A stretch of 64,000 nucleotides of DNA from Microbulbifer sp. GL-2 (GCF_007183175.1 NZ_AP019807.1:1181001-1245000), one strand, 5' to 3'. Shown: positions 54,965 to 64,000, counted from the stretch's first letter. The notes: generated from the letters alone by a model not told the origin. Numbers and translations are program-made.

Positions 54965-55582
54965 CTATTTAGATTTTTCCATTTCCTGCAGGCGTTTCTG
55001 CATCGCCTCATAATCTTCGCTGGAGATAGTTACCGTATCACCCGGACGCTGCCCAGTATCCTGGCGAGACAGCGGGGAAACTATTCCGCGGCGACGCTTG
55101 GCAATATCATCAGGCGTGCCAATACGGGTATCGGCCAGGGCTACCCGAAACTCATTTTTCTTGTGATCGGTAATTGGCAATACCAGCAGGGCATCGGCTT
55201 GCTGGTACTGCACAAATTCAGCCAGAAGCCCGATATATTTCACATCCGGGGTTAATTGCAGTGCTTCCACACGCTGCTCACCTGGGGCAAATTCTTTCAG
55301 GATGATGGTATCCAGCAGATCTTTGCCCAGGCGCGACTGAGCATTTTCATACAGGTTGAGGAAGTCCTCGCGGGCAAACTGACGGTCATCGGCCAGCATA
55401 AATACTCTCACTACCACCGGTGAAGCACGCCCATCGTCATCGGGGTTGACGTCCTCACGGATATTGACCGACAACTCCACACTGGTATCCAGGTTCAGGG
55501 TGCGCCTGGTGGTCTGGCAGGCCGCAAGGGTCACCACCAGTATCCCCAACAAGGTGATATGTAATAGTTTTTTTATCGACAC
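54965..55582 (-). CDS. tssJ: T6SS outer-membrane lipoprotein TssJ
   Basis: 205 residues from GTG 55580-55582, with GAGGG eight bases upstream; a TTG at 55606 has no ribosome site. Signal peptide with lipobox LAAC (Cys22). The transthyretin-like body contains VELSVNIREDVNPDDDGRAS and PVVVRVFMLADDRQF, the TssJ signature. The extended C-terminal part with RIGTPDDIAKRRRG and a charged helical tail is longer than in typical TssJ. It anchors TssM to the outer membrane. Confidence 0.93.
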   Translation of the reverse strand: MSIKKLLHITLLGILVVTLAACQTTRRTLNLDTSVELSVNIREDVNPDDDGRASPVVVRVFMLADDRQFAREDFLNLYENAQSRLGKDLLDTIILKEFAPGEQRVEALQLTPDVKYIGLLAEFVQYQQADALLVLPITDHKKNEFRVALADTRIGTPDDIAKRRRGIVSPLSRQDTGQRPGDTVTISSEDYEAMQKRLQEMEKSK

Positions 55583-55606
55583 GACCAATTCCCTCTTTTC
55601 GATCAA

Positions 55607-57373
55607 TTAATTTTTCAACTGTCTGGCATTTTTCAGCTCAGACAACTGGTTTTCGTAAGTCACCGCAAATTCGTCACCAAACAGTTTGCGGTAACAAGCA
55701 TCGGGGTCGCCCACCAGATCGCGATACATCGCACTGAAGCCTTCCCATTTTCTTGCATTTTTATTGCCGAACACCCCTGACGTGTTGCCCAGGCGACGCT
55801 CGATATTATCTGGACTGAAATACTTCAGCATCGCACTGTAACCCGCACGCATACCGGCGAGCACCGCCACCTGATGATCCGAAAGGTCATCAAAGCTATC
55901 TCGCACCGCCTCTTTCGGCTGCATAAATGCACCGTTGCCGGCAAACATTGCTTCCAGGGCATCGCGCTCGGTGGCGCTGAACTTGAGTGGATTATTGGCT
56001 TCGGTCTGAATCATGGTGCGCTGCACACGCAACTCATTTTTGATGCTGGTGCGCGCACGCAGAAGATCAATCAGGCGTGCAACGGTCTCGCGTACGATTT
56101 CGGCAGCTTGCTGATCCGCAAGTTGCCGCTGGGCCGGGTTGATATTCAGGCCCAGCGTCGAAGCCAGCACTCCCGCACCTAGCGCGGGCGGCGGCTGCAC
56201 CGGTTGGGGTGGGGACTCAGGTATCTGTGGCTGAGGTTGCACCTTAGGTTGTGGCTGTTGCAATTGAGAAAAGCTCTGCCCCTGTGCAGCAAAGTCTGCC
56301 GGACCACTGGCCAGCCCTTGAGCAGAATCAAAGCCCGGTGCACCCTCAACCTGCTGCCCCTGCATCGCCGCAAAGGAGTCGGCGAACGGGTTGTCCTGCG
56401 GTGCTTGAGGGGCCACCTGTGGCTGGCTCTGCACTGGTGGAACCTGGGGCGGAGGCGGTGCGACCTGCACTTGTGGAGGAACCACTGATGGTTGTTGCGG
56501 CGTCAACTGTGGCTGTACAGGTGGGGCCTGGAATTGCTGCGGGGGCGGAGCTATTTGTTGTGGCTGTACAGGAGGCGGCTCTGGTGGCTGTACGGGTGGT
56601 TGTGGCTCAGGGGCGATATGTACTGCGTGACGATCCGCTGGTACATGATCCTGGGCGCTACCTTCTTTCCACCATTCGTCGTCAGACCACTGCCCCGAAT
56701 TGCTCTGGCTGGCAGGGGCTCCTGTGAGCGAGCCCAGTCCAGGTGCCTCGGCGCCAGTAAAAGTTTGCGGTTGATCAAAAGCGGAAAGCGGGTCCAGGGG
56801 GCCCGATTCTGCACCGAGCAGGTTATCTCCGGAGGGGGTACCCTGATTACTCGATGCAACATAGCCCCACTCCCCAGATTGGGAAATATCGCTATTCCCC
56901 CCCGCACCAGGTTCCAGCCAATTATCCAGCTGCTTGGCCTCAGCCTGGCTCTGCATCTTTGCCATGGCGCTGGCATTAAAAGTGGTGCGATCCGAAGTAT
57001 CGAGAAAATCCGCACTATCCAGGCCCTTGGGCAGGTTACTTTCTGCCTGTGGCTGACGCAGTGTCACCTTGAGACGATACTCCCCTACATTGACGATATC
57101 CCCCTCTTTCAAGGCTATTTTATTGCCCTTGCCCAGGGGGGTGTCGCCATCGTTATGGAAAGTGCCATTTGTGCTGGTATCCGTCAGGAAAAACTGGTTT
57201 TCACTGAAAGAGATCTGCGCATGCCTGGAAGAAACAACCCGGTCGGGATCGGGCAGTACCCAATTATTATCTGCTGAACGGCCCAAACTGCCGCCCTCTT
57301 TCGTGAACAGTTTGGTGTGCTTGAGCATATTGGCCCCCGCAGGGTCGGCCAATACCGAGAGAATTAGGTCCAT
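55607..57373 (-). CDS. tagH: FHA-domain T6SS regulator TagH (Fha/ImpI)
   Basis: 588 residues from ATG 57371-57373 with AGGA close upstream; a GTG 15 bases earlier lacks an SD. N-terminal FHA domain with GSLGRSADNNWVLPD, SSRHAQI and TSTNGTF contains the phosphothreonine-binding Arg, Ser and Asn. A Pro/Gln-rich low-complexity linker of about 200 residues follows, then the conserved C-terminal TagH domain (RDALEAMFAGNGAFMQPKEA; KWEGFSAMYRDLVGDPDACY). The FHA domain reads the phosphorylation made by the kinase and removed by PppA, and is the target of TagF. Confidence 0.94.
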   Translation of the reverse strand: MDLILSVLADPAGANMLKHTKLFTKEGGSLGRSADNNWVLPDPDRVVSSRHAQISFSENQFFLTDTSTNGTFHNDGDTPLGKGNKIALKEGDIVNVGEYRLKVTLRQPQAESNLPKGLDSADFLDTSDRTTFNASAMAKMQSQAEAKQLDNWLEPGAGGNSDISQSGEWGYVASSNQGTPSGDNLLGAESGPLDPLSAFDQPQTFTGAEAPGLGSLTGAPASQSNSGQWSDDEWWKEGSAQDHVPADRHAVHIAPEPQPPVQPPEPPPVQPQQIAPPPQQFQAPPVQPQLTPQQPSVVPPQVQVAPPPPQVPPVQSQPQVAPQAPQDNPFADSFAAMQGQQVEGAPGFDSAQGLASGPADFAAQGQSFSQLQQPQPKVQPQPQIPESPPQPVQPPPALGAGVLASTLGLNINPAQRQLADQQAAEIVRETVARLIDLLRARTSIKNELRVQRTMIQTEANNPLKFSATERDALEAMFAGNGAFMQPKEAVRDSFDDLSDHQVAVLAGMRAGYSAMLKYFSPDNIERRLGNTSGVFGNKNARKWEGFSAMYRDLVGDPDACYRKLFGDEFAVTYENQLSELKNARQLKN

Positions 57374-57517
57374 GTCTTCCTGACTCACACTGTTAATATA
57401 CTTCGCGATAGTGGGGGGCGGCGCCAGCTGGCCGCTTTACTTCGCGAAATGGTCGGGGAAAATCTGCCAGTCATATCATTAGACCCGGATTGCTGATAGC
57501 ACCCCGGGTTACTGTTT

Positions 57518-58951
57518 TCAGTCCCAGGGGCCTTTTAAAGCACCACCGGAGAGAGAGGTTAAACGGGGCAGAATGATCTGGTCCCGCCCCTGCACGGAAC
57601 GCATGGTATTGAGCCCCGCCTGCATGAATTTCGACGCGCCACGATCAGTGAGCAGCGCTTCGGCACAAGGGGTTACCCACTGCCCCTGAGGCAGTTTGCG
57701 CAAGTGCAATGGCAAGCTTTCAAAAGTAACTGATGACGGCACACCAAGCTGTCCACTTGCGGAGAAACCCTGACAAATAGCCAGGGCAAGCAGGTAAGCG
57801 CTGTTGCCCCACAGGTAATACTGATGGCCCTGCTCGGGGGTCAGCTCTTCAAAGTTGAAGTGCTCGGTAGTGGAGGTCTCACTACCGAAAGGCAAACGCA
57901 GCATAAATCGTGGAGCTGCCAGAGCTACATAATCGCTCGCGGAGTATTCCCGCACCGCCTGCCAACTCTCGGCAAAGCGCTCGCTCATTGGAAAGTACCA
58001 ATCATCTGGGTCAACAGAGCCAGCCAGGTTTGGACAACCAGCCAACTTGCTATCACCGCCTAATAACAGCGCACTGCCAGCCGCTTCGGCAATAGTAGAA
58101 AGGTCTATCAGTAGATGTAAATCACGCTCTTCATCGGTGATATAAAAGTCGCCAAGCACCAAGTTGTACGGGCGATTTCCGGATGCTGTTTCCCGCTCCA
58201 CCAGCAATTTGAATACCTGCGAATTTTCCAGGTCGCTTTCCGCATTGGCAAAATCAGCGAGCAATTCTTCCTTGCTGATATCTATGAGGTGTAATTGTAA
58301 GTTGGGGTGCTCTTCGAAGCGTCGAAGCAAAAACTGCAAGCTGAGCCAGCTTGCCTCAAGTTGGCGGAAATCACTGTGATGCATCAATTTGCGCATTACA
58401 TCTGAAGTGGCTTCAGTGAGGGCATCCAGGTATTCGCCCTGGCGCGGGTCAGCGCTCTTCTGAACATAGGGCGCGACGATGTCCTTGATCAGCTGGTCTA
58501 CCTCAATTGCACTACCGCTCTCCCTTGCATGACGCTCACGGCCTGCCGCAAGAATCTCATCGAGAAAAGATTGCTCGGTGGAAAAGGATGTGCTCTCAGC
58601 GGAGGACTCGCGCAACTCGGGCTTCCACTGCTGGATTTCTTCAGCGGCCTGTTGAAACTGTTGCGGATCGCGTAGGCGCTGCTCAAGCTCGATAAATTTA
58701 TCAAAAAGCGGCAGGCGGCTGTATAAATAGTCCGGGTGCAAGTCATCAAAACAGGGAAGAAATAGAGGTTTGTCCATCACCGGCAACTGCAGGCTCACCC
58801 CCAGGTCGGCAAAAACCCCTTCGAAGGTGTCACGATTTAACAAGTAAACCCTGCGCTGGGCGATAGTATCCGGCTCACACTGGCGACGACTGGCCCGCCC
58901 ACTAAAATCGCCGAGAATAGCGACCTTCAGGTTATCAGTGCCCAAATCCAT
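57518..58951 (-). CDS. Sheath-like protein combining TssB-like and TssC-like regions
   Basis: 477 residues from ATG 58949-58951 (AAGGAAG upstream; an earlier in-frame start at 59020 has none). Residues about 8-95 resemble a shortened TssB: LKVAILGDFSGRASR matches the GDYSG strand and RDTFEGVFADLGVSLQL parallels RDNFNDVMAKVNPKLNL of the real TssB. After a helical linker, residues about 170-477 resemble TssC: DFRQLEASWLSLQFLLRRFE, NLVLGDFYITDEERD, VALAAPRFMLRLPFG, YYLWGNSAYLLALAICQGF. It is much shorter than TssB+TssC together (about 668). Its position next to tagH suggests a special role in sheath assembly or regulation rather than bulk sheath; that is inference. Confidence 0.85.
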   Translation of the reverse strand: MDLGTDNLKVAILGDFSGRASRRQCEPDTIAQRRVYLLNRDTFEGVFADLGVSLQLPVMDKPLFLPCFDDLHPDYLYSRLPLFDKFIELEQRLRDPQQFQQAAEEIQQWKPELRESSAESTSFSTEQSFLDEILAAGRERHARESGSAIEVDQLIKDIVAPYVQKSADPRQGEYLDALTEATSDVMRKLMHHSDFRQLEASWLSLQFLLRRFEEHPNLQLHLIDISKEELLADFANAESDLENSQVFKLLVERETASGNRPYNLVLGDFYITDEERDLHLLIDLSTIAEAAGSALLLGGDSKLAGCPNLAGSVDPDDWYFPMSERFAESWQAVREYSASDYVALAAPRFMLRLPFGSETSTTEHFNFEELTPEQGHQYYLWGNSAYLLALAICQGFSASGQLGVPSSVTFESLPLHLRKLPQGQWVTPCAEALLTDRGASKFMQAGLNTMRSVQGRDQIILPRLTSLSGGALKGPWD

Positions 58952-59087
58952 ATTTCTTCCTTTTTTATCGTCGCCGAGAATTTGAAATCCCGTCGCTATG
59001 GTGGCTCTACTCACTATCAATACTCCATGGCAGCAAAAACTACGCAGGGAGTTTCTCTACTTCCCTGTATTCATCATGCGTTTTTAT

Positions 59088-59807
59088 TTATTTTGTTTCT
59101 ACAGCTTCTTCTTCGATTTTTTTTGTCTTTCTAGGACGACCGCGCCTTAATGGACGAACTCGTTGATTCGCGATTTGTTCAATTTTCTCTTTAAATGCAT
59201 CGCCGCCCAATACATGACCCAATTTAATGGTTTCAGCAATGTAATCGAGTAGGCGTCGATCAAAGCTGTAACGGAAAAGTTTGCGGTACGCTTGGGCACG
59301 CTCCACAGAATTTTCTCCCAAGGCAGTATATAAATGGTGATCCTTGATCAAATAGTCATGCTTAACGTTTACATGATGATTAAAACTCGACCATTGGTAG
59401 TTACCCAAAGAGTCCGCCAAACCCAGATACAAGGGGCGTAACTCGACGTACCTGTAACAAGTCAGCAGGTAGGCATCAGAGTCAATCAGGCTGGATTTGT
59501 AACGCCCTCTCCACAGGGTGCCGGAACGTTTGTAACGGTGATTGACAAACTGGACATAGCGACGCCCGAGAGATTGCATCATCGAGGATATCCCATCGGG
59601 AATCCGTGGCGTTGCAATAATCTGGATCATATTGGGCAGTAAAACATAAGCGTGAACATCCACGCTGTACTGGTCAGCAGCATTACGCAAACTAATCAAA
59701 TAATATTGATAATCCTCCTCATCAAAGAAACAAGGCAGGTTATTGTGACCGACCTGCACTATATGCTGGGGAATATTTATCAGGTTGAGCCTAGGCAAAC
59801 GGGGCAT
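59088..59807 (-). CDS. REP-associated tyrosine transposase relative with altered HUH motif
   Basis: 239 residues. N-terminus MPRLPRLNLINIPQHIVQ and body MMQSLGRRYVQFVNHRYKRS, GTLWRGRYKSSLIDSD, LLTCYRYVELRPL clearly place it in the Y1/IS200-like RAYT family. In active members the sequence PNHVHLL or TNHVHLL supplies the two metal-binding histidines; here it reads PNMIQII (residues 58-64), so both are gone. The presumed catalytic Tyr84 (RRYVQF) remains. A C-terminal basic patch (RPLRRGRPRKTKK, AT-hook-like) could bind DNA. No terminal repeats are seen at its flanks. It may be a dead transposase or one recruited as a DNA-binding protein. It is co-oriented with the T6SS operon. Confidence 0.88.
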   Translation of the reverse strand: MPRLPRLNLINIPQHIVQVGHNNLPCFFDEEDYQYYLISLRNAADQYSVDVHAYVLLPNMIQIIATPRIPDGISSMMQSLGRRYVQFVNHRYKRSGTLWRGRYKSSLIDSDAYLLTCYRYVELRPLYLGLADSLGNYQWSSFNHHVNVKHDYLIKDHHLYTALGENSVERAQAYRKLFRYSFDRRLLDYIAETIKLGHVLGGDAFKEKIEQIANQRVRPLRRGRPRKTKKIEEEAVETK

Positions 59808-59998
59808 TTTGCCAGCGAATCCTTATTAAACAGGCGCAGTGCCTTTTCTATTGATGAATAAAGGTTTTATTATCGCAAACTAGGGAAAAAAATTTCAAAC
59901 TTAGTCTGTGGCCAAGTTAACATAAGAACTGGTTATTCGGTTGTAATAATGTTACGCCGCATTTTATTGCTATTTAATAAAGGGGAGTTGCACCAGAC

Positions 59999-60862
59999 AT
60001 GGATCAGATAAGTCTGGCGGTCAACGGGCGCACTGACATCGGTCAAGTTCGCGAGGAGAATGAGGATAGCATCCGCTGGCATGCCTGCGCGGATAAACCC
60101 TTCGCCTACATGGTTGTAGCCGATGGTATGGGAGGCTATACAGGTGGCGCTACAGCAAGCAAAATCGCGGCTGAGACCATCCAATCCCACCTCGACAGCC
60201 TGCTACAACACACCTTTATTTCCTGCACTCCCGAGCAGCAACAACTGATTTTACGCGCAACGCTGATCGATGCCATCAACAGTGCCAACAACGCTCTGCT
60301 GAACACCAAAAATACGAACCCTCAATTTTCCAAAATGGGAACAACAATCGTGGTCGCAGTTATGTGGCACGACTTCCTGATCGTTGCCCATATCGGCGAT
60401 TCCAGGGCCTATTTATGGAACAACTACGGGTTACAGCGTCTTACACGGGATCACAGTGTTGTACAGGAAATGGTTGATAGTGGTCAGATGACTCCGGAAC
60501 AGGCCAAACAGTCCAATGTGCGCAATCATATTACTCGCGCCCTTGGAGTCTCGAGCAGCGTGGAAGCGGAAATTAACAGTTGGAAGCTGACTCAAAACGC
60601 CCTGCTACTTGTCTGCAGCGACGGCCTCACTGAATACCTGGATGACCACGCAATCGAGCGGGTCCTGGCTACCCATCGCCCCGCACTGGAGTGTGTTTAT
60701 CGCTTTATTGACGATGCTAACAGGCTTGGGGGACGAGATAACATCAGTGCAGGTATTCTCGAGTACTCCTCGCAGCCTATGCCACAAATGCTTGCACAAG
60801 AGCAGAATGTGACTCAGAGGCCCCAGTCACCCGATGTGACTATTCGAAAATCGCAACGATAA
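59999..60862 (+). CDS. pppA: PP2C-family Ser/Thr phosphatase PppA
   Basis: 287 residues. Metal-dependent phosphatase that in T6SS reverses phosphorylation of the FHA protein. Motifs in order: RTDIGQVREENEDS, VVADGMGGYTGG (metal Asp), AHIGDSRAYLW, LTRDHSVVQEMV, LLVCSDGLTEYL and GGRDNISAGI (metal Asp). GGGGAG lies upstream, though somewhat far from the ATG. The last 35 residues after the catalytic core are Gln/Pro-rich. Divergent from the transposase-like gene; the rhs gene follows after 23 bases, so the two are probably co-transcribed. Confidence 0.94.
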   Translation: MDQISLAVNGRTDIGQVREENEDSIRWHACADKPFAYMVVADGMGGYTGGATASKIAAETIQSHLDSLLQHTFISCTPEQQQLILRATLIDAINSANNALLNTKNTNPQFSKMGTTIVVAVMWHDFLIVAHIGDSRAYLWNNYGLQRLTRDHSVVQEMVDSGQMTPEQAKQSNVRNHITRALGVSSSVEAEINSWKLTQNALLLVCSDGLTEYLDDHAIERVLATHRPALECVYRFIDDANRLGGRDNISAGILEYSSQPMPQMLAQEQNVTQRPQSPDVTIRKSQR

Positions 60863-60885
60863 ACCTGTTTGCCGGAAGCTGAAGC

Positions 60886-63800
60886 ATGACACCGGAACGT
60901 CTCACCCAGCTAGTACCCAATCTACTCAAGATTCTCAGCCCACCCTCTGTTACTTTTCCACAGGGGAGTCCGGCTGCTGCCTGCCAGTGGTTGACGGGTA
61001 TCCATAACCTGCCCGCACCAACCGATTCTGCCGATCACACCCACCCGCTGTGGCCGCAGGCCCCGGGGGTTTCTGTCAATACCTACACTGTCGCCTCTGC
61101 ACCGGTGGGACAGTTACTGCCCGGTATTGGTGACGGCCCGACAAGCTTGATTAATATTCCTGGGGTCAACCCCCTCGATATCTGTATTCCCTCGATACAG
61201 CGCAGCCACCGGATTGAGGGCTGGATCAATGGAGCAAACGGCGAGCTGGCCTTTGAGCAAACCGACCTGACACTACCAGGCCCACTACCCTTCCACTGGA
61301 AACGCTATTACCGCTCCTCTATCACCGAGGACTGCGGTATCGGCACTGGCTGGCGCCACTCGTTAAGTGAGCAATTGTCAGTGCAGGACAACACTGTCGA
61401 ACTGTACACCGCCGAGGGGCGAAGAGTTCACTTCCAGTTGCCTGCAATCGGCCACGGCTGTTACAACCGCTTCGAGCGCCTGTTGCTGTTTCGCCAAAGC
61501 TTGCACAGCTATCGTCTCACGGCGTTTAACCAACCCCATAAAATCTTTCGTGCCGACGGGGTTAACAGTGCGCTGCCTCTTACCGAAATTCGCGACCAGT
61601 TCGGCAATGCCCTGACCATCGATTACAGCGAGGGGCTCCCGAGGAAAATCGTCACGTCCTGGGGCCGAGTAGTGGAGTTCCAGCTTCACGGTGGCCGCAT
61701 CAGCAGATTGCTCAACAATCACGCTCCCGAAGAGCAGCGAAACCTGTGTGCCTATGATTTTCACGGGGGCCTACTCACTGATGTCTACCGGGGCTGCAAG
61801 AGAGAGCGCTACAACTACCACGACCTGTCTTTGACCGAAATACGCTGCAGTCAGTCAGGCAGCAGCCAGTTTGAATACGACCGCCAGGGTCGTTGCCACA
61901 AAATAAGGCGCGAGGAAACGGAAACCCTGCTCAGCTGGCAGCACACCCACAGCTCCTGCCTTGTGGAAACTATCGACAGGGACCCACTACAGCTGCGCTT
62001 TAACCGATTTGGCCAGTTAGTCAGCGAGGAACAGGGCCTGCGCCGAAACAGCTGGCTCTACGATACCTACGGCAACCTCTGCCAGCACATAGGTGCCGGT
62101 GGTCAGCGTACTTTCTACCGCTACGACGAGCTAGGGCGCATCCGGCGCAGCACCCGTGCAGGAGTCAGTAGCCGCTATCAATACGATCAAAACGGATTCC
62201 CTGAAGGCATATTACTCAATGGGGACCAGGTATGGCGGTACCGCTTTAGTGACAAAGGCCGGCCACTGGCAATCGTAGATCCCGAGCAACAGGAGTGGAA
62301 TTTCCTCTACAGCGATCGCGGCCAGTTGACAAAAATCACCGACCCGGAGGGCGGCAGGGTGGAATTCGCCTGGGACGGGCAAGGCCAACTACAAACAGCG
62401 CGCTGCGGGGAGAAAGTCTGGGGATTTGAGTACGACCACTGGCAACGGATGAGCGCAATGGTGGTCAATGAAGAGACCTGGCGCGAGTGGCGCTATGGGC
62501 CTAAAGGGGAACTGCGCGAATCCCGCATCGGCCTACATCAATACGGCCTGGACTACTCGGAACGCGGACTGCCCTACGCCATTCATGCTGGCAACAGTCA
62601 GAGCCTGCATTGCGAGTACGATAGTACCGGCAATATATGCCAGATCCAGTTTGCCGATGGCAATAGTTGGGAACTGCACTGCAATGCTCACAGACAGCTA
62701 ACCCAACTGGATACACCCAACGGACACTACCGCTGGCACTACGATCCTATAGGCCAGTTGGTTTCGCACCATACGCCGGATAAACGTCACTTGCGCTGGC
62801 ACTACAATACCGACGGCACCCTTAGCGAGTACTGCGATAACGATTGTCGCTGGTACTTTCACTACAGTGAAAATGGCGCTATCGCCGGAATCCGCAACAA
62901 CAACGGCCAGAATAACGAATTTCATTACGACGCACGCCAGCGCTTGATACAAGCCAACAATTTGCACTCCTCGGTGCGCTTCAAATACGATCAGCGCAAT
63001 CGGGTGATTGCCGAGAATCACGACAGCAGCGATGTTCGCGATTTCAGCCTCAGATATCAGTATGACTCTCGCGGCTGGCTAAAAAGCGCCAGCTCTGACG
63101 ATCTCGACTTATCCTATACTCTTGCACCCTGCGGCTCTCTATACGGCATTGACGCCAATGGAGAGCCAATCCTGCGCACCGAAGTAGAGGGACAGAACCA
63201 CGTACATGTCCAGGGGGATGTTCGCAGTACCTATAAATTTGAGTCGGGGCGGCTCTCTGCTCTGGAAAGCGGCCTGGCACTCACCTGGCAGTTCGACCGG
63301 CAAGCTCCACTACAGCTCACTACCCCTATGCGCCCTGCCGGATTTGCCCAGGCACAGATCGAGCGCGACAAACGCGGTAACGTTACAAGCGAACGGGAGA
63401 TTCCCGGACGTAAGGACTACCAGTACCAATACGATGGTTGGGGGCTGATGAGCACTGCGGAGTGCGGCGAGTTCAAAACCTATTTCCGTTACGATCCTTT
63501 TGGGCGCCGTCTGAGCATGACCTGTACCCACCGTAAATCGACACGCCAACGACGTGTAACCACGAGTTGGAGCGGTCTCGGTATCTGGGCAGAGGCACAT
63601 CAGATCGATGGTAAATCCCGCGGCATCGGCCACTGGATACAACACCCCTTGAACCACTCCATACTCTGTCACTGGAGTTCCGGCAACAGTGAACACTACC
63701 TGACCAGTGCGGAAGGCAAACCCCTTGCCATCTTTGATACACAAGGTGCCATACAGTGGTCTCGGGGCAGCGAGACCGGAACCACTGCTGACAGTGGTTT

Positions 63801-64000
63801 TGGCCAGGAGCCCAGCCCCTGGCGGGGCTCCAACCTGATTGCAGATATCGAAACCGGCCTTTGGTACCACACTTCGGGTTACTGGAACCCGGCGCTGCAG
63901 ATTTGGCTGAACGGGACACGGGTTTTTGCCCACACGCCCCCCTGCCCAAGCTCTGACATGAGGCGCCTTCATGGCCCTGCCCTCTACAATCTAGTGACTA
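60886..64000 (+). CDS. Rhs/YD-repeat protein (partial, C-terminus beyond right edge)
   Basis: Open from ATG 60886-60888 to the window end (about 1038 codons) without a stop. The first 110 residues contain no PAAR motif and no clear transmembrane helices. The Rhs shell then begins at HRIEGWINGANGELAFEQTD and continues with PLPFHWKRYYRSS, GIGTGWRHSL and many YD-type repeats such as FYRYDELGRIRRS, FLYSDRGQLTKITDPEGG, FHYDARQRLIQA and YFRYDPFGRRLS. Near the edge ETGLWYHTSGYWNPALQIWL corresponds to the end of the Rhs core, where variable C-terminal toxins begin in polymorphic toxins. Rhs proteins form hollow shells enclosing a toxin and are commonly delivered by T6SS. The payload and immunity gene would lie just outside the window. 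Confidence 0.88.
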   Translation, partial: MTPERLTQLVPNLLKILSPPSVTFPQGSPAAACQWLTGIHNLPAPTDSADHTHPLWPQAPGVSVNTYTVASAPVGQLLPGIGDGPTSLINIPGVNPLDICIPSIQRSHRIEGWINGANGELAFEQTDLTLPGPLPFHWKRYYRSSITEDCGIGTGWRHSLSEQLSVQDNTVELYTAEGRRVHFQLPAIGHGCYNRFERLLLFRQSLHSYRLTAFNQPHKIFRADGVNSALPLTEIRDQFGNALTIDYSEGLPRKIVTSWGRVVEFQLHGGRISRLLNNHAPEEQRNLCAYDFHGGLLTDVYRGCKRERYNYHDLSLTEIRCSQSGSSQFEYDRQGRCHKIRREETETLLSWQHTHSSCLVETIDRDPLQLRFNRFGQLVSEEQGLRRNSWLYDTYGNLCQHIGAGGQRTFYRYDELGRIRRSTRAGVSSRYQYDQNGFPEGILLNGDQVWRYRFSDKGRPLAIVDPEQQEWNFLYSDRGQLTKITDPEGGRVEFAWDGQGQLQTARCGEKVWGFEYDHWQRMSAMVVNEETWREWRYGPKGELRESRIGLHQYGLDYSERGLPYAIHAGNSQSLHCEYDSTGNICQIQFADGNSWELHCNAHRQLTQLDTPNGHYRWHYDPIGQLVSHHTPDKRHLRWHYNTDGTLSEYCDNDCRWYFHYSENGAIAGIRNNNGQNNEFHYDARQRLIQANNLHSSVRFKYDQRNRVIAENHDSSDVRDFSLRYQYDSRGWLKSASSDDLDLSYTLAPCGSLYGIDANGEPILRTEVEGQNHVHVQGDVRSTYKFESGRLSALESGLALTWQFDRQAPLQLTTPMRPAGFAQAQIERDKRGNVTSEREIPGRKDYQYQYDGWGLMSTAECGEFKTYFRYDPFGRRLSMTCTHRKSTRQRRVTTSWSGLGIWAEAHQIDGKSRGIGHWIQHPLNHSILCHWSSGNSEHYLTSAEGKPLAIFDTQGAIQWSRGSETGTTADSGFGQEPSPWRGSNLIADIETGLWYHTSGYWNPALQIWLNGTRVFAHTPPCPSSDMRRLHGPALYNLVT

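Noticed and set aside
57399..57447. Two copies of TACTTCGCGA between tagH and the sheath-like gene.
   Set aside because: Ten bases only, no symmetry, no promoter next to them; could arise by chance in a 130-base gap.
61378..63972. Minus-strand and alternative plus-strand frames across the rhs gene.
   Set aside because: They overlap an intact, family-matching Rhs frame that is open to the window edge; they are shadows.

Overview
The window looks like chromosomal DNA from a marine gammaproteobacterium, possibly of the Microbulbifer/Cellvibrionales kind. That placement is an inference from protein style, moderate GC, and the conserved tRNA-Leu / rnr / rlmB neighbourhood; no rRNA is present to confirm it. 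Several genes probably start with TTG or GTG.

Region 1 (1-6.5 kb) is mostly core. A partial RCC1-repeat lipoprotein enters from the left edge. After an AT-rich gap come rlmB and rnr on the minus strand, then a plus-strand tRNA-Leu(CAG) with its own sigma70-type promoter and intrinsic terminator.

Region 2 (6.6-26.4 kb) is a two-partner secretion locus on the minus strand. tpsB (outer-membrane transporter) is followed by tpsA, a 5904-residue exoprotein. The exoprotein has a filamentous-haemagglutinin-type N-terminal domain and about 26 copies of a roughly 153-residue module. The modules are grouped into larger, almost identical tandem blocks of 1.6-3 kb.

Region 3 (26.5-61 kb) is a complete type VI secretion system (T6SS). 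A PpkA-like Ser/Thr kinase is split from its SUMF1/FGE-like C-terminal domain at a run of seven G. Then follow hcp, vgrG, a DUF6931-type protein, a PAAR tip, a DUF6795-like protein and a class-3 lipase (candidate effector) on the plus strand. Two minus-strand operons carry the machine: tssA-B-C-C2-E-F-G-clpV (46.5 to 35.4 kb), and [TssB/TssC-like fusion]-tagH-tssJ-K-L-M-tagF-[SapC-like]-[unknown] (59.0 to 46.7 kb). A REP-associated transposase relative that has lost its HUH histidines precedes the second operon. On the plus strand pppA (PP2C phosphatase) is followed by a large Rhs protein running off the right edge.

How it fits together: TssJ-L-M form the membrane complex and TssA/E/F/G/K the baseplate. 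TssB/C form the sheath, Hcp the tube, and VgrG plus PAAR the tip. ClpV recycles the sheath. Kinase, phosphatase, FHA protein (TagH) and TagF are the known parts of post-translational T6SS control. The lipase and the Rhs protein are the probable payloads. The least explained pieces are the G7-interrupted kinase, the third sheath-like protein, the SapC-like gene, the catalytically damaged transposase relative, and the hierarchical repeat array of TpsA.
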